DNA of 64,000 nucleotides. It comes from an uncultured Lachnospiraceae bacterium (GTDB lineage Bacteria; Bacillota; Clostridia; Lachnospirales; Lachnospiraceae). The stretch is from NCBI GenBank assembly GCA_910578795.1, contig CAJTSD010000013.1, positions 10,214-74,213 on the forward strand, written 5' to 3'. A model generated the notes under the pieces. That model saw only the letters and a list, made by a program, of their open reading frames with translations, did not search any database and was not told the DNA's origin. Each line of letters begins with the position of its first letter. Positions within the stretch are counted from its first letter, which is position 1. The translations under genes were made by a program, and so were the position numbers. Below are positions 42,503-51,413 of the stretch, piece by piece.

Positions 42503-44272
42503 TCAGGCTTTTTTTGCACTCTCCACACCTCTCTCGGCAAGAAGCATTTCAAAAAATTCCTCCTGCGGCATCGGCTTGGCATAGTAATATCCCTGCACCT
42601 TATCGCAGCCGATTTTAGACAAAAGCTCCACCTGTTCCTTTGTTTCCACGCCTTCCGCCAAAAGACCAAGCTCCAGCTTCTTCGCCATCGCTACCACATA
42701 TTCTAAAATCAGCTTTCCCTTTTCCGATGCCATCATGTTATCCATAAACTTCTTATCCAGCTTCAGCACGTCGAACGGCGTTTCTAAAAGCACATTCAAA
42801 GAAGAATATCCACTCCCGAAGTCGTCCATCAGAAGCGTAAATCCATCTTTTTTCAGCTGTTCTGCCACCCTGCTGATTTTCTCATCATTCGCCGTTTCCG
42901 TGATTTCCAGCTCCAAAAGGGATTTTTCTATTTTATTGTTTCGAATGTAGGCGACCAGCACACGCATAAATTCCATATCTTTTAAGTGCTGCCTTGACAC
43001 ATTCACTGACACAGGACAATCCCTAAGCCCTAAATCCGTACACTTTTTGATAAAACGGCATGCCTCTTCCCAAATATAATAATCAACCTTTCGGATAAAA
43101 CCGTTCTCCTCAAAAATAGGAATAAATTCATCCGGATAGACCATTCCTCTTTGCGGATGTATCCAGCGCACGAGAGCTTCCGCTCCTACAATTTTATTTT
43201 GTGATATACTGTACTTTGGCTGAAGATACATTTTGAACTGCTTTTCCGTAATCGCCGCATTCATGTTTTCTTCTATGAATTTTCGTGTATACAGTAACTC
43301 TTTAAACTGCTCCTGGTAAAACAGACGGTTCGTCGCCACTTCATCCTTTGCTGCCTTTCTGGCCATCGCTGCCCGGTCCTCCATTTGACGGATTTCCATC
43401 CCCCTGTCCTCAACCGTATACACACCGAAGCTCAACTGCAGCTTTACTTCCTTAAACTCTTCAAAACTCTCCTCCAAGCGTGTGATAAGCGTATCCAGTT
43501 CATGATCCGTATCATAGGCTGTCACAATAACAAACACATCTGCCCGCAGATTCATAAAAAACTGATTTTCGTCACAAATTGTTTTAAGCTTTTCCGAAAC
43601 AAAAAACAGCACCTGGTCTCCAAACTTTTCGCCATAAAGATCATTGATAATTTTAAAGCGTTTAATATCAAACTGAATAAACGCCACCTTTTTATCCGTG
43701 CTGTCCAAAAGTTTTGTAACGTTTCCCGTAAATTTGCGCCGTTTATCCGCATGCTTTATGATCGTAGTTAAATTATCCGTATTCTTTATATTTTCTACAC
43801 CATCTCTCAAAAGATCATTTTCTCTCGTTTGGAAATCCGCAATCATTTCCTCAACAATTGCAATGCACACACGCATCGCACGCGGACAAAGCTTGAGCAT
43901 AAGCCCCTCTTTGCGGATAACTGCCAACCCCTCCGGCTTAGAGATATCCTGTCCGAGTATCGCCTTACATGTAATGTCCCCTGCCATTCGTTCCTTGAAA
44001 AGCGCCAGAAATTCTTCCGCCTTTTTGTTCCCGTAGAGCTCAAGCTCCTTATCCTGCGGATCATAAAAACCAAATGCCATTCCTAGCACCATAAAAGACG
44101 CCGTAATACATCCGCAGGTTCCGCCCTCCCGCATTCCACCGCCAAAGCAGGTACTGATTTTAAAGCAATCCTTTAAATTGTATCCCAGCTCATTTGCAAA
44201 CGCGCCTACAATCGCCTGTGAACAGTGATAGCCGTTTTTTTGGAGCTCCACTGCTTTTTCCAAATGTGTCAC
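42503..44272 (-). CDS. C_GCAxxG_C_C redox-type domain fused to degenerate GGDEF and EAL
   Basis: A 589-residue fusion. Residues 1-145 match the C_GCAxxG_C_C family: Cys at 17, 36, 42, 53, 55, 102, 129 and 136, with GGTCGCITASFMVLGMAFG at the core. Residues ~185-320 are a GGDEF fold (FDIKRFKIINDLYGEKFGD), but the active motif reads RADVF (243-247), so cyclase activity is unlikely. Residues ~335-585 are an EAL domain with all key residues: EALVRW (365), VNVSRQHL, ELEITE, MDDFGSGYSSL, LDKKF, EGVE. Likely a c-di-GMP phosphodiesterase tuned by a metal or redox signal (inference). Start is GTG after GGGAG. Confidence 0.88.
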   Translation of the reverse strand: MTHLEKAVELQKNGYHCSQAIVGAFANELGYNLKDCFKISTCFGGGMREGGTCGCITASFMVLGMAFGFYDPQDKELELYGNKKAEEFLALFKERMAGDITCKAILGQDISKPEGLAVIRKEGLMLKLCPRAMRVCIAIVEEMIADFQTRENDLLRDGVENIKNTDNLTTIIKHADKRRKFTGNVTKLLDSTDKKVAFIQFDIKRFKIINDLYGEKFGDQVLFFVSEKLKTICDENQFFMNLRADVFVIVTAYDTDHELDTLITRLEESFEEFKEVKLQLSFGVYTVEDRGMEIRQMEDRAAMARKAAKDEVATNRLFYQEQFKELLYTRKFIEENMNAAITEKQFKMYLQPKYSISQNKIVGAEALVRWIHPQRGMVYPDEFIPIFEENGFIRKVDYYIWEEACRFIKKCTDLGLRDCPVSVNVSRQHLKDMEFMRVLVAYIRNNKIEKSLLELEITETANDEKISRVAEQLKKDGFTLLMDDFGSGYSSLNVLLETPFDVLKLDKKFMDNMMASEKGKLILEYVVAMAKKLELGLLAEGVETKEQVELLSKIGCDKVQGYYYAKPMPQEEFFEMLLAERGVESAKKA

Positions 44273-44310
44273 AACAATTTCTCCCTTCTGCCATACATCC
44301 TGTTTTTTGT

Positions 44311-44340
44311 ATTATAAATCAGACAGCCCCGCCTTCTCAA
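44311..44340 (-). promoter_or_regulatory. Possible promoter of the fusion EAL gene
   Basis: Minus strand TTGAGA (44335-44340), 18 bp, TATAAT (44311-44316). The -35 overlaps the aat stop codon. Confidence 0.4.
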
Positions 44341-45026
44341 CTGTCTTTTTGTACAAAATTATTTCCCCGGAAATTTATTCCCATGCCTTCCCGTAAAAGT
44401 CCATCATATTCCTCCCAGGAAATAAAACGTCCTCCCATGCTCTCCAAATGTTCCGTGTGGAACTGGCAGTCTATCAACACAAATCCTTTCTCATCAAGCA
44501 GCTTCGCCAAAGCAATCAGTGCAATTTTGGAACCATTCTCTTTTTCCGAAAACATACTTTCTCCAAAAAAGCACCGTCCAATCACAACGCCATAAAGCCC
44601 TCCTGCGATCACTCCGTCCTCAAAGACCTCCACACTTACCGCATAGCCAGCCCTGTTCAATGAAGCATATGCTTCCTCCATCTCATCTGAAATCCATGTA
44701 CCCTCATTAAACTCCCGTTGACTACGGCAGCGATGCATGGTATCCGCAAAATCACGGTTCAGACTTATAACAAAATCATGTTTTTTCATATACTTTTTCA
44801 TGGACCGCGAAACATGAATTTCCTTTGGAAAAATGACAAACCGTTCATGCGGGCACCACCAAAGAATCTCATCACCGGGATTATACCACGGAAAAATACC
44901 ATGGGAATATGCAAGCAGCAGACGCTCTACGCACAAATCGCCGCCCACTGCCAAAAGCCCGTCCTCACGTGCAAATGTCGGATTCGGGAAAAATATGTTT
45001 TCTTCGCTTAATCGATAAATCGGCAT
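44337..45026 (-). CDS. aat: Leucyl/phenylalanyl-tRNA--protein transferase
   Basis: A 229-residue enzyme that adds Leu or Phe to N-terminal Lys or Arg of proteins, marking them for ClpS-ClpAP. Diagnostic motifs: FPNPTFAREDGLLAVGGDL, YSHGIFPWYNPGDEILWWCP and GVVIGRCFFGESMFSEKENG. Length is normal. It overlaps the end of clpA by 19 bp. The complete clpS-clpA-aat set makes an N-degron operon. Confidence 0.95.
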   Translation of the reverse strand: MPIYRLSEENIFFPNPTFAREDGLLAVGGDLCVERLLLAYSHGIFPWYNPGDEILWWCPHERFVIFPKEIHVSRSMKKYMKKHDFVISLNRDFADTMHRCRSQREFNEGTWISDEMEEAYASLNRAGYAVSVEVFEDGVIAGGLYGVVIGRCFFGESMFSEKENGSKIALIALAKLLDEKGFVLIDCQFHTEHLESMGGRFISWEEYDGLLREGMGINFRGNNFVQKDS

Positions 45027-47275
45027 TCTTCATCCTGCCCCTCTCCAAATACAATCCGAAAATCAGCTTCTGAAACCGTAAGCATACAGTTACCGCCTTT
45101 TTTGAGTGTTCCGAATAAAATTTCGTCCACTAAAAGCGGTTTAATGCTTCCCTGAATCACGCGGTCAATCTCCCTTGCACCAAACTCCGTGCTGATGCCC
45201 TTCTTCTTTACAAGGGCTTTTGCTGCGGCATCCGCAGAAAAATAAACCTTCTTCTTTGCAAGCATATCTGCCAGCTCTCCAAGTTTTTTCTCCACAATCT
45301 GCTCCGCCATTTTTTCATCCATCGCCTGAAATACCACAATCTTACTCAACCGATTCCGAAATTCAGGTTGGAAGATGCGCTTTACCTCCTCCATAATGAC
45401 ATCCGCTTTCACATCCTGCGCGTTAAACCCGATTCCATGCGCTCCAATACGGCTTGCGCCCGCGTTTGATGTCATAATCACAATTACATTTCGAAAATCC
45501 GCCTTTCTCCCCTGATTGTCCGTAAGCGTCGCATAGTCCATAATCTGTAACAATATATTATAAATATCAGTATGTGCCTTCTCAATTTCATCCAAAAGCA
45601 GAACACAATGCGGATGTTTTCTGACTTCCTCAGTCAAAAGTCCGCCCTCCTCATAACCCACATAGCCTGCAGGCGCGCCAATCAGTTTTGCCACGGCATG
45701 CTTTTCCTCATACTCACTCATATCAAAGCGCACAAGACAAATGTCAAGCTCCTGTGCAAGACTTCTTGCAATCTCTGTTTTTCCGACTCCCGTAGGACCC
45801 ACAAACAAAAGGCTTGCAAGCGGTTTTCCCTCCTCCAAAAGCCCTGCCCTTGAAAACTTTACCGCATTTACTACCTGCGCCAGCGCCTCATTCTGTCCGT
45901 AAATCCGTTTTTGCATCCGTTGCTTTAGTGTTGCAAGCGTCTGCGTTTCATCATTTTCCACGGTCTGTTTTGGAATATTGCAGGTCTTCGCAATGATTTC
46001 ATCAATCAAATCCCTGCCCACAGTTTGACTTTTCCGGTCAAGCGGATGCATACGTCTGTACGCTCCTGCCTCATCAATCAAATCAATTGCCTTATCCGGA
46101 AGGAAGCGCTCATTGATATACTTGGAAGCCATTTGAGCCGCATATAAAAACACGCCTTTTTCATATTTGACATCATGGAATTTCTCATAGTTCTTCCGCA
46201 GACCCTCAAGAATCTTCACCGTATCGGAAACGGTCGGTTCCTTAATATCAATATTTTGAAAACGCCGCACAAGGCTTTTACTTTTCTCAAAATGCTTTTT
46301 GTATTCCTCATACGTCGTTGCACCGATAAAACGGATGCGTCCATTTGCAAGATACGGCTTTAACATATTGGAAATATCAAAAGATCCGCCATTTACCGCT
46401 CCTGCGCCAATAATATTGTGAATTTCATCAATATATACAATCGGATTTTCTTCGCTCAAAATACTTTCCATCACGCGCTTAAACCGCTTTTCAAAATCCC
46501 CCCGGTACTGCGTACCCGCAAGAAGACTTCCCAAATCCAATGCAAAAATACGCGCATTTTGCAAAGGCTTTGGTACCTTGCCTTCATGAATCAGCCTTGC
46601 AAGTCCATATGTAATCGCCGTCTTTCCGACTCCCGGCTCTCCGATATGCATCGGATTATTCTTATCCCTGCGGCACAGTATCTGCATAGTGCGTTCCAGT
46701 TCGTCCTCCCTGCCAATCAACGGATTCACGTTTTCAAGCGCATCATTAATACACACTGCGAACTGCCGCCAAAGCGTTTCCTCCTGTTGCTCGGAAGCTT
46801 CCTCTGTGTCAGGATTTTCGTCCGTTCTGACAAAAACAGGATCCTGTTCACCGGCTGCAATTGCCATTTCCTGTAATAGCCGCGCATGGTCCACACCCTG
46901 CACCGTCATATAATAAACCGCATAGCTTTCTTCCAGCTGGTAAATTGCATGAACGATATGGGACAGCTCCGCTACCATTTTCCCGCTGTTTTGTGCGGAT
47001 TCCCACGCACGCACAAGCACCCCGCCCATTGCGTCAGAAAGCTCTGGCATGCTTTCTGTGTTACCGTTCTCCTCCATATAGCTGTCAAGATACCCTTTTA
47101 AATCTGCCTCAAGTCGCTTCAAATCACCGCCGCAGCACACAAATGCTTTTGCAAATATTTTGTTTCTGCAAACCATATAAAGCATCAGTTCCGGCGTCAC
47201 ATACTCATAATGCGCATCTTTTGCATAAGAAAATATCATATTTAAAATTGATGCCACTTCATTTGAAACGTGCAT
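45008..47275 (-). CDS. clpA: ATP-dependent Clp protease ATPase ClpA
   Basis: A 755-residue Hsp100 unfoldase. N domain (1-150, NEVASILNMIFSYAKDAHYE), first AAA+ module with Walker A GEPGVGKTAI (about 214) and second with GPTGVGKTEIARSL (about 493). No coiled-coil M domain separates them, so it is ClpA and not ClpB or ClpC. The loop HGIGFNAQD (about 613) carries the IGF tripeptide that docks on ClpP. clpS lies 5 bp upstream. Substrates would be N-degron proteins fed by ClpS. Confidence 0.95.
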   Translation of the reverse strand: MHVSNEVASILNMIFSYAKDAHYEYVTPELMLYMVCRNKIFAKAFVCCGGDLKRLEADLKGYLDSYMEENGNTESMPELSDAMGGVLVRAWESAQNSGKMVAELSHIVHAIYQLEESYAVYYMTVQGVDHARLLQEMAIAAGEQDPVFVRTDENPDTEEASEQQEETLWRQFAVCINDALENVNPLIGREDELERTMQILCRRDKNNPMHIGEPGVGKTAITYGLARLIHEGKVPKPLQNARIFALDLGSLLAGTQYRGDFEKRFKRVMESILSEENPIVYIDEIHNIIGAGAVNGGSFDISNMLKPYLANGRIRFIGATTYEEYKKHFEKSKSLVRRFQNIDIKEPTVSDTVKILEGLRKNYEKFHDVKYEKGVFLYAAQMASKYINERFLPDKAIDLIDEAGAYRRMHPLDRKSQTVGRDLIDEIIAKTCNIPKQTVENDETQTLATLKQRMQKRIYGQNEALAQVVNAVKFSRAGLLEEGKPLASLLFVGPTGVGKTEIARSLAQELDICLVRFDMSEYEEKHAVAKLIGAPAGYVGYEEGGLLTEEVRKHPHCVLLLDEIEKAHTDIYNILLQIMDYATLTDNQGRKADFRNVIVIMTSNAGASRIGAHGIGFNAQDVKADVIMEEVKRIFQPEFRNRLSKIVVFQAMDEKMAEQIVEKKLGELADMLAKKKVYFSADAAAKALVKKKGISTEFGAREIDRVIQGSIKPLLVDEILFGTLKKGGNCMLTVSEADFRIVFGEGQDEECRFID

Positions 47276-47280
47276 GCTTA

Positions 47281-47580
47281 TTAATCCTCCTCAAGTGTCA
47301 TGCGAAACGGAAAACCCTCTGCCTTCGCGCGTGCCAACGCACTGTTAACTTTTGTTGCTGCAATATCATACGGATAGGCGCCAACCGCCGCCCTTCCGCT
47401 TTCATGTACCATGAGCATCAGACGCTCCGCTTCAAACGTGTCCTTCTTAAAAATATCAATTAAAATATCAACCACAAACTCCATTGATGTAAAATCATCA
47501 TTATGCATAATCACTTTGAAATGCCTCGGTTGACGTATGTTAATCCTTGTTTTTTCCTTTGTCTGTCCCTGTACTGCCAT
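47281..47580 (-). CDS. clpS: ClpS, N-degron adaptor of ClpA
   Basis: A 99-residue adaptor. It holds HNDDFTSMEFVVDIL (Asn-Asp-Asp pocket) and MLMVHESGRAAVGAYPYDIA (the His of the N-degron pocket), which bind N-terminal Leu, Phe, Tyr or Trp. The flexible N-terminus (MAVQGQTKEKTRINIRQP) would enter ClpA. It is 22 bp after an uncharacterised secreted-protein gene and 5 bp before clpA. TGGAGG precedes the ATG. Confidence 0.95.
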   Translation of the reverse strand: MAVQGQTKEKTRINIRQPRHFKVIMHNDDFTSMEFVVDILIDIFKKDTFEAERLMLMVHESGRAAVGAYPYDIAATKVNSALARAKAEGFPFRMTLEED

Positions 47581-47602
47581 GATTCGCCTCCATTTGGTAA
47601 GT

Positions 47603-48316
47603 TTAATACCTGGTCATAATATAACTGCCCTCGTCGATTAACGCTGACTTTGGTATTTCCCTTCCCCAGTGAATGGCGCCATTGTAATTTCCCTCTGCAA
47701 CAATCACGGAATCCGCCTTTACTTCAAGCACAATCACGGAATGTGTATCATGATCCACTCTTAAAATATCACCTACTCTGATATTGCTATAATCCGTGTG
47801 CAGAACTGCCCGCGCATCACCAAATGCCGCGTCGCTCACGGCAAATGCAAACGCCGCGCAGCCAAATCCCGCGGAATAAATACCACCCTTCCAGCTATAA
47901 AAATCGGCATTCGTCCACGCCATTCCCTCAGGAAAATATCCCTTTTGTGCAATGAGTTTATCATAGACGCTGTCTGCCGCACCATTATCAGCATTTGGCA
48001 ATTCACCAGCGCTTAAACCAATCCCCTGAACATAATAAGTCTGACCGTCAAGCGCTATTCTGAAGTATCCATTGCTTGTAATACCCGTTACCTGTATGGG
48101 GAGTCCGGCTTCCACTTCCGATAATACCACCGTACTATTCTCATCCGCATCCGAACGTATCACTGTATTTTCATTGGTGAACAGCACAGCCTGCGCCTGC
48201 GTCACACTATATTCAGCCGCACTTACATAAAATGCATTCCAGTTTAAGCTTAAAGCAAACACAACTGCCACCATAATACATACTGCATTCTTAAATCTGT
48301 TTCTAAAATATCTCAT
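47603..48316 (-). CDS. Secreted SH3-like protein with a possible cysteine-peptidase domain
   Basis: A 237-residue protein starting with a signal peptide (NAVCIMVAVVFALSLNWNAF, cleavage near YVSAA). Residues ~40-105 look like a bacterial SH3 domain. The rest contains GGIYSAGFGCAAFAFAVSDA, with Cys in an NlpC/P60-like context, and DTHSVIVLEV with a His, suggesting a papain-like fold such as CHAP or NlpC; this is weak. It is the first gene of the clpS-clpA-aat transcript, 22 bp before clpS. Confidence 0.72.
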   Translation of the reverse strand: MRYFRNRFKNAVCIMVAVVFALSLNWNAFYVSAAEYSVTQAQAVLFTNENTVIRSDADENSTVVLSEVEAGLPIQVTGITSNGYFRIALDGQTYYVQGIGLSAGELPNADNGAADSVYDKLIAQKGYFPEGMAWTNADFYSWKGGIYSAGFGCAAFAFAVSDAAFGDARAVLHTDYSNIRVGDILRVDHDTHSVIVLEVKADSVIVAEGNYNGAIHWGREIPKSALIDEGSYIMTRY

Positions 48317-48400
48317 CGTTTCTTCTCCTACTGTTTTTTATTTTTGTTTCTCCTGCATTCTCCTATGAATGAGAACCCATTCTCCATAAAATCTGCTTTG

Positions 48401-48429
48401 TTGACTATTCTTACTTTATTGGATATAAT
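48401..48429 (+). promoter_or_regulatory. Predicted promoter of the acyltransferase gene
   Basis: TTGACT (48401-48406), 17 bp, TATAAT (48424-48429), 50 bp before the start codon. Confidence 0.7.
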
Positions 48430-48479
48430 ACTTTGTGGAAACCAAAACCATTTTAGTATCCTCGAAAGGCGTGAGCATT

Positions 48480-49226
48480 ATGTTTTCAAGATTCTATCAT
48501 GTTATTATAAAGAACCTTCACCATATTTATATGATACCGCAAATGGAATATGTTTCCCGTCATCCGGAAAAGTACTCCGAAGAACAAATGTACGCGCTTG
48601 ACCGGCTTGCCATCAACAGAATGGTGAAATCGGGACATATCACCACCGAAGGTTTTGGAATGAATAATCTCCCAAAAGACGGTGGATATATTATGTGTCC
48701 AAACCATCAGGGAAAATACGACACGCTTGGCATCATGCTCACACATGATAAACCCTGCTCCGTGGTAATCGACATTGACAAATCAAACACCCCCCTCGTC
48801 AGGCAGTTCATCAATTTGGTCCGTGGAAAGCGAATGGACAGGGAGGATGCAAAGCAGTCCATCAAAATCATACGTGAAATGGCTAACGAGGCAATGCAGG
48901 GACGAAAGTTCATTATTTTCCCGGAAGGCGGATACCACCGCAACGGAAATTCAACCACCGAATTTAAGCCTGGCGCATTTAAGAGCGCCGTGTGGTCCAA
49001 GGTTCCGATTGTGCCCGTTGTTCTGATTGATTCCTACCGCGTTTTTGAGGAACGGAATTTAAAACCCATCAAAACGTTTGTATATTATCTTAAGCCGTTA
49101 TATTATGCGGATTACAAAGACATGACCACGATTGAAATTGCTCAGACCGTACAAAAACGTATCCAGGACATTTTAAACCTGTACAAACAGGGCAAACCAC
49201 CCGGCTCCATTGCGGAACACTGTTGA
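48480..49226 (+). CDS. PlsC-type 1-acyl-glycerol-3-phosphate acyltransferase family protein
   Basis: A 248-residue acyltransferase. The catalytic motif is CPNHQGKYDTLG (His and Asp four apart), and the substrate motif is FPEGGYHRNG in place of the common FPEGTRS. It would acylate lysophosphatidic acid or a related lipid at the membrane. ATG at 48480 is chosen; upstream in-frame GTG at 48435 has no ribosome site. It stands alone on the plus strand, convergent with YitT. Confidence 0.85.
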   Translation: MFSRFYHVIIKNLHHIYMIPQMEYVSRHPEKYSEEQMYALDRLAINRMVKSGHITTEGFGMNNLPKDGGYIMCPNHQGKYDTLGIMLTHDKPCSVVIDIDKSNTPLVRQFINLVRGKRMDREDAKQSIKIIREMANEAMQGRKFIIFPEGGYHRNGNSTTEFKPGAFKSAVWSKVPIVPVVLIDSYRVFEERNLKPIKTFVYYLKPLYYADYKDMTTIEIAQTVQKRIQDILNLYKQGKPPGSIAEHC

Positions 49227-49234
49227 CAAATTGC

Positions 49235-50095
49235 TTATTCATATGGTCTTTGATAAAACCGTCCCGAAACCTGTTGTGTATTAATCACATTAACAAACGC
49301 TTTGGGATCAACCGCTTTAATTCCATCAATAATGTCCTTGCACTCCGCCCGTGACACCACGGAATAGACAATCTTGCGCTCCTGATGCTCATAAGATCCT
49401 TCCGCCTCAATAATTGTCGCACCGTGGTTACTGTTCTTTGCAATCACCTCATAAATACGCCGCGCGTGGTTCGTCACGACAAACAGCGTATGCTGGCGGT
49501 ACTGCTTAAACAGCATATGCAGAACCTGTGTAGACGTATATTGAAAAATAATGGAATACAACGCCTTTTCCCATCCAAATAAGAAACCTGCAATCACCAA
49601 AAGCACCGCATTAAATCCAAGAACAACGTTAAACGAATCCACACCATTTCTCTCTGACAAAAAAATACCGATAAAGTCCGTTCCCCCCGTTGTTGCGTTC
49701 ATCATCAGACACATGCTGATTGCAAGACCATTGAAAATACCGCCAAACACACTGATTAACAGCGTATCATATGTAATCGCAAACGACGGCAGTACATCCG
49801 TTAGAACGTTCGTCAGCATAATGGACAAACACGAATAGAGCGTAAATTTCTTGCCGATAAACCGAAAGCCAATATAAATCGGTCCCAAATTCAGTATCAG
49901 ATTAATCAATGTATAAGGAAGCTCAACCCCCAAAAAAAGCTCAACAATCCTCTGTATCAGAAGCGTCAAGCCGGTAGCTCCTCCCGGATACAGACCGCCT
50001 GTCCGCACAAAGGTCTTGATGTTGAGTGCCATAATCACAGACGCGATACAAATTACAACAATTCGTTTTGTATCTTCTTTTAAACTGAATTTCAT
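49235..50095 (-). CDS. YitT-family membrane protein (DUF161-DUF2179)
   Basis: A 286-residue protein with ~5-6 membrane helices (VICIASVIMALNIKTFVRTG, GGIFNGLAISMCLMMNATTGGTD) and a C-terminal DUF2179 domain (EVIAKNSNHGATIIEAEGSY). The real start is ATG at 50095 after GGGGAAATCGTT; the open frame continues to 50356 but the upstream part overlaps the Nudix gene and lacks a ribosome site. Function unknown in this family. Last of a three-gene run with Nudix and glycosylase genes. Confidence 0.88.
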   Translation of the reverse strand: MKFSLKEDTKRIVVICIASVIMALNIKTFVRTGGLYPGGATGLTLLIQRIVELFLGVELPYTLINLILNLGPIYIGFRFIGKKFTLYSCLSIMLTNVLTDVLPSFAITYDTLLISVFGGIFNGLAISMCLMMNATTGGTDFIGIFLSERNGVDSFNVVLGFNAVLLVIAGFLFGWEKALYSIIFQYTSTQVLHMLFKQYRQHTLFVVTNHARRIYEVIAKNSNHGATIIEAEGSYEHQERKIVYSVVSRAECKDIIDGIKAVDPKAFVNVINTQQVSGRFYQRPYE

Positions 50096-50120
50096 AACGA
50101 TTTCCCCGCAATCCCTTTCT

Positions 50121-50627
50121 TTATGATTCGTAAAATACCCGTTTAATACTATCATAGTGCAGGAATATTCCCTGCGCCGCAAACATTTCGATTTGCTCAA
50201 CCGCAGCAAGCATATAGTCATCCGTTTCCTCTGTCTGTATGTGAATATCAGACACGTCAAAGTCCCCCGTAAAACGGTAAATATCCACGAAGTAGTTATC
50301 GCCCTCACCGGGATTTTCGCGCTTATAGCTGAACAGATAACCGCCCTCCCAGTCACTTACGTCAAGCCCTGTTTCCTCTTTCACCTCGCGTAAAACAGCA
50401 TCCTTTGATTCCTCTCCCGCCTGTACCGCACCGCCTGATACTTCCCACCAGCCGGGCGCCCAAGCCTTTGTCATCACGCGCTTTGTAATCAGAAAACGGC
50501 CGTCTTTATGACGCACTACGCCAAGGACTGTCAAATGATATTCCCCATCCTTTAAGCACCAGTCATTTTTCTTCATGGTTTTTCCCGTACGGTTTTTATC
50601 CACATCATAAATATCCCATAGCTCCAT
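50121..50627 (-). CDS. NUDIX hydrolase
   Basis: A 168-residue Mg-dependent pyrophosphohydrolase. The Nudix box is complete: GGAVQAGEESKDAVLREVKE followed by ETGL. The N-terminal DIYDVDKNRTGKTMKKNDW and HLTVLGVVRHKDGRFLITKR place it near the YfcD/IDI-like type. Substrate unknown. It lies 24 bp after a DNA-deoxyinosine glycosylase gene, which could suggest a shared role in handling damaged nucleotides (inference). Confidence 0.88.
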   Translation of the reverse strand: MELWDIYDVDKNRTGKTMKKNDWCLKDGEYHLTVLGVVRHKDGRFLITKRVMTKAWAPGWWEVSGGAVQAGEESKDAVLREVKEETGLDVSDWEGGYLFSYKRENPGEGDNYFVDIYRFTGDFDVSDIHIQTEETDDYMLAAVEQIEMFAAQGIFLHYDSIKRVFYES

Positions 50628-50651
50628 TTTAATCCTCTGCTCCTTTTTTGA

Positions 50652-51203
50652 TCACAAGTATTTTCCAATTTCTTCCTTCCAGGCTTCTGTCAGCCGTTGC
50701 ACGCTCCATGCCGCATTCGCAGGACTTGTAGACGGAAGCTTTATTACCGGTATTCCTGCAATGCACCCCTTACAGTACTTTCGAAACAATACATCCGCCT
50801 TCGCTCCGTTCGTGAAAATCACTCTGACCGGAGCAGTCTCAAAAATGACACTCATGTCATTTTCTTTGACATTTTTAATCGTACTGTCCGCCGATCCGAT
50901 AATATCGCACGACGCAATGACATCCCAAAGCGCAATCCTGTTTGAAATTAAAAAGCTTCGTTTTTGCGCAATCGTACCAGGAACCTCTGCAGCTCCAAGC
51001 ACACCCGCCAGCACCCGCCAAAATCGGTTTTGTGGATGCCCGTAATAAAACTGCTGCTCTCTCGATTTTACGGAAGGCAGAGAACCAAGGATTAGTATTT
51101 TTGACATACTGTCATACACGGGTCCAAACTCATGCGCCACGTGCTCATAGCTGCCCCGTTCCTTCTTCCCATCTTTTAGCTGCCTGTTCCTCAATTGATA
51201 CAT
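50652..51203 (-). CDS. DNA-deoxyinosine glycosylase (uracil-DNA glycosylase superfamily)
   Basis: A 183-residue protein. FGPVYDSMSKILILGSLPSV and FYYGHPQNRFWRVLAGVLG match the hypoxanthine-DNA glycosylase branch; IKLPSTSPANAAW holds the second active-site segment. It should remove hypoxanthine (deaminated adenine) from DNA. GGGAGG lies only one base before the ATG, so a TTG at codon 4 is an alternative start. First gene of a run with Nudix and YitT. Confidence 0.88.
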   Translation of the reverse strand: MYQLRNRQLKDGKKERGSYEHVAHEFGPVYDSMSKILILGSLPSVKSREQQFYYGHPQNRFWRVLAGVLGAAEVPGTIAQKRSFLISNRIALWDVIASCDIIGSADSTIKNVKENDMSVIFETAPVRVIFTNGAKADVLFRKYCKGCIAGIPVIKLPSTSPANAAWSVQRLTEAWKEEIGKYL

Positions 51204-51288
51204 TCCTCCCTACTTTTTAACTATCAGTGACATTATACCAAGAATCGACTTTGTTTTTCAACCCTAACTACAAAAATGGTCAAAACAG

Positions 51289-51317
51289 TTGAAAAAATAA
51301 AAAGTTTCCACTATAAT
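51289..51317 (+). promoter_or_regulatory. Predicted promoter of the DHH phosphoesterase gene
   Basis: TTGAAA (51289-51294), 17 bp, TATAAT (51312-51317), with a ~90-nt leader. Confidence 0.65.
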
Positions 51318-51413
51318 AAAATAGAAAATGCTTGCCGGATATAGTCTGCTTATCTGTTTTAGATATCTTATCCGTAAGCATATCATGAACGATAACAAGA
51401 ATGGAGGATTAAT

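Noticed and set aside
49235..50356. The YitT frame extended to 50356
   Set aside because: The extra 87 codons overlap the Nudix gene and have no ribosome site; the ATG at 50095 has one.
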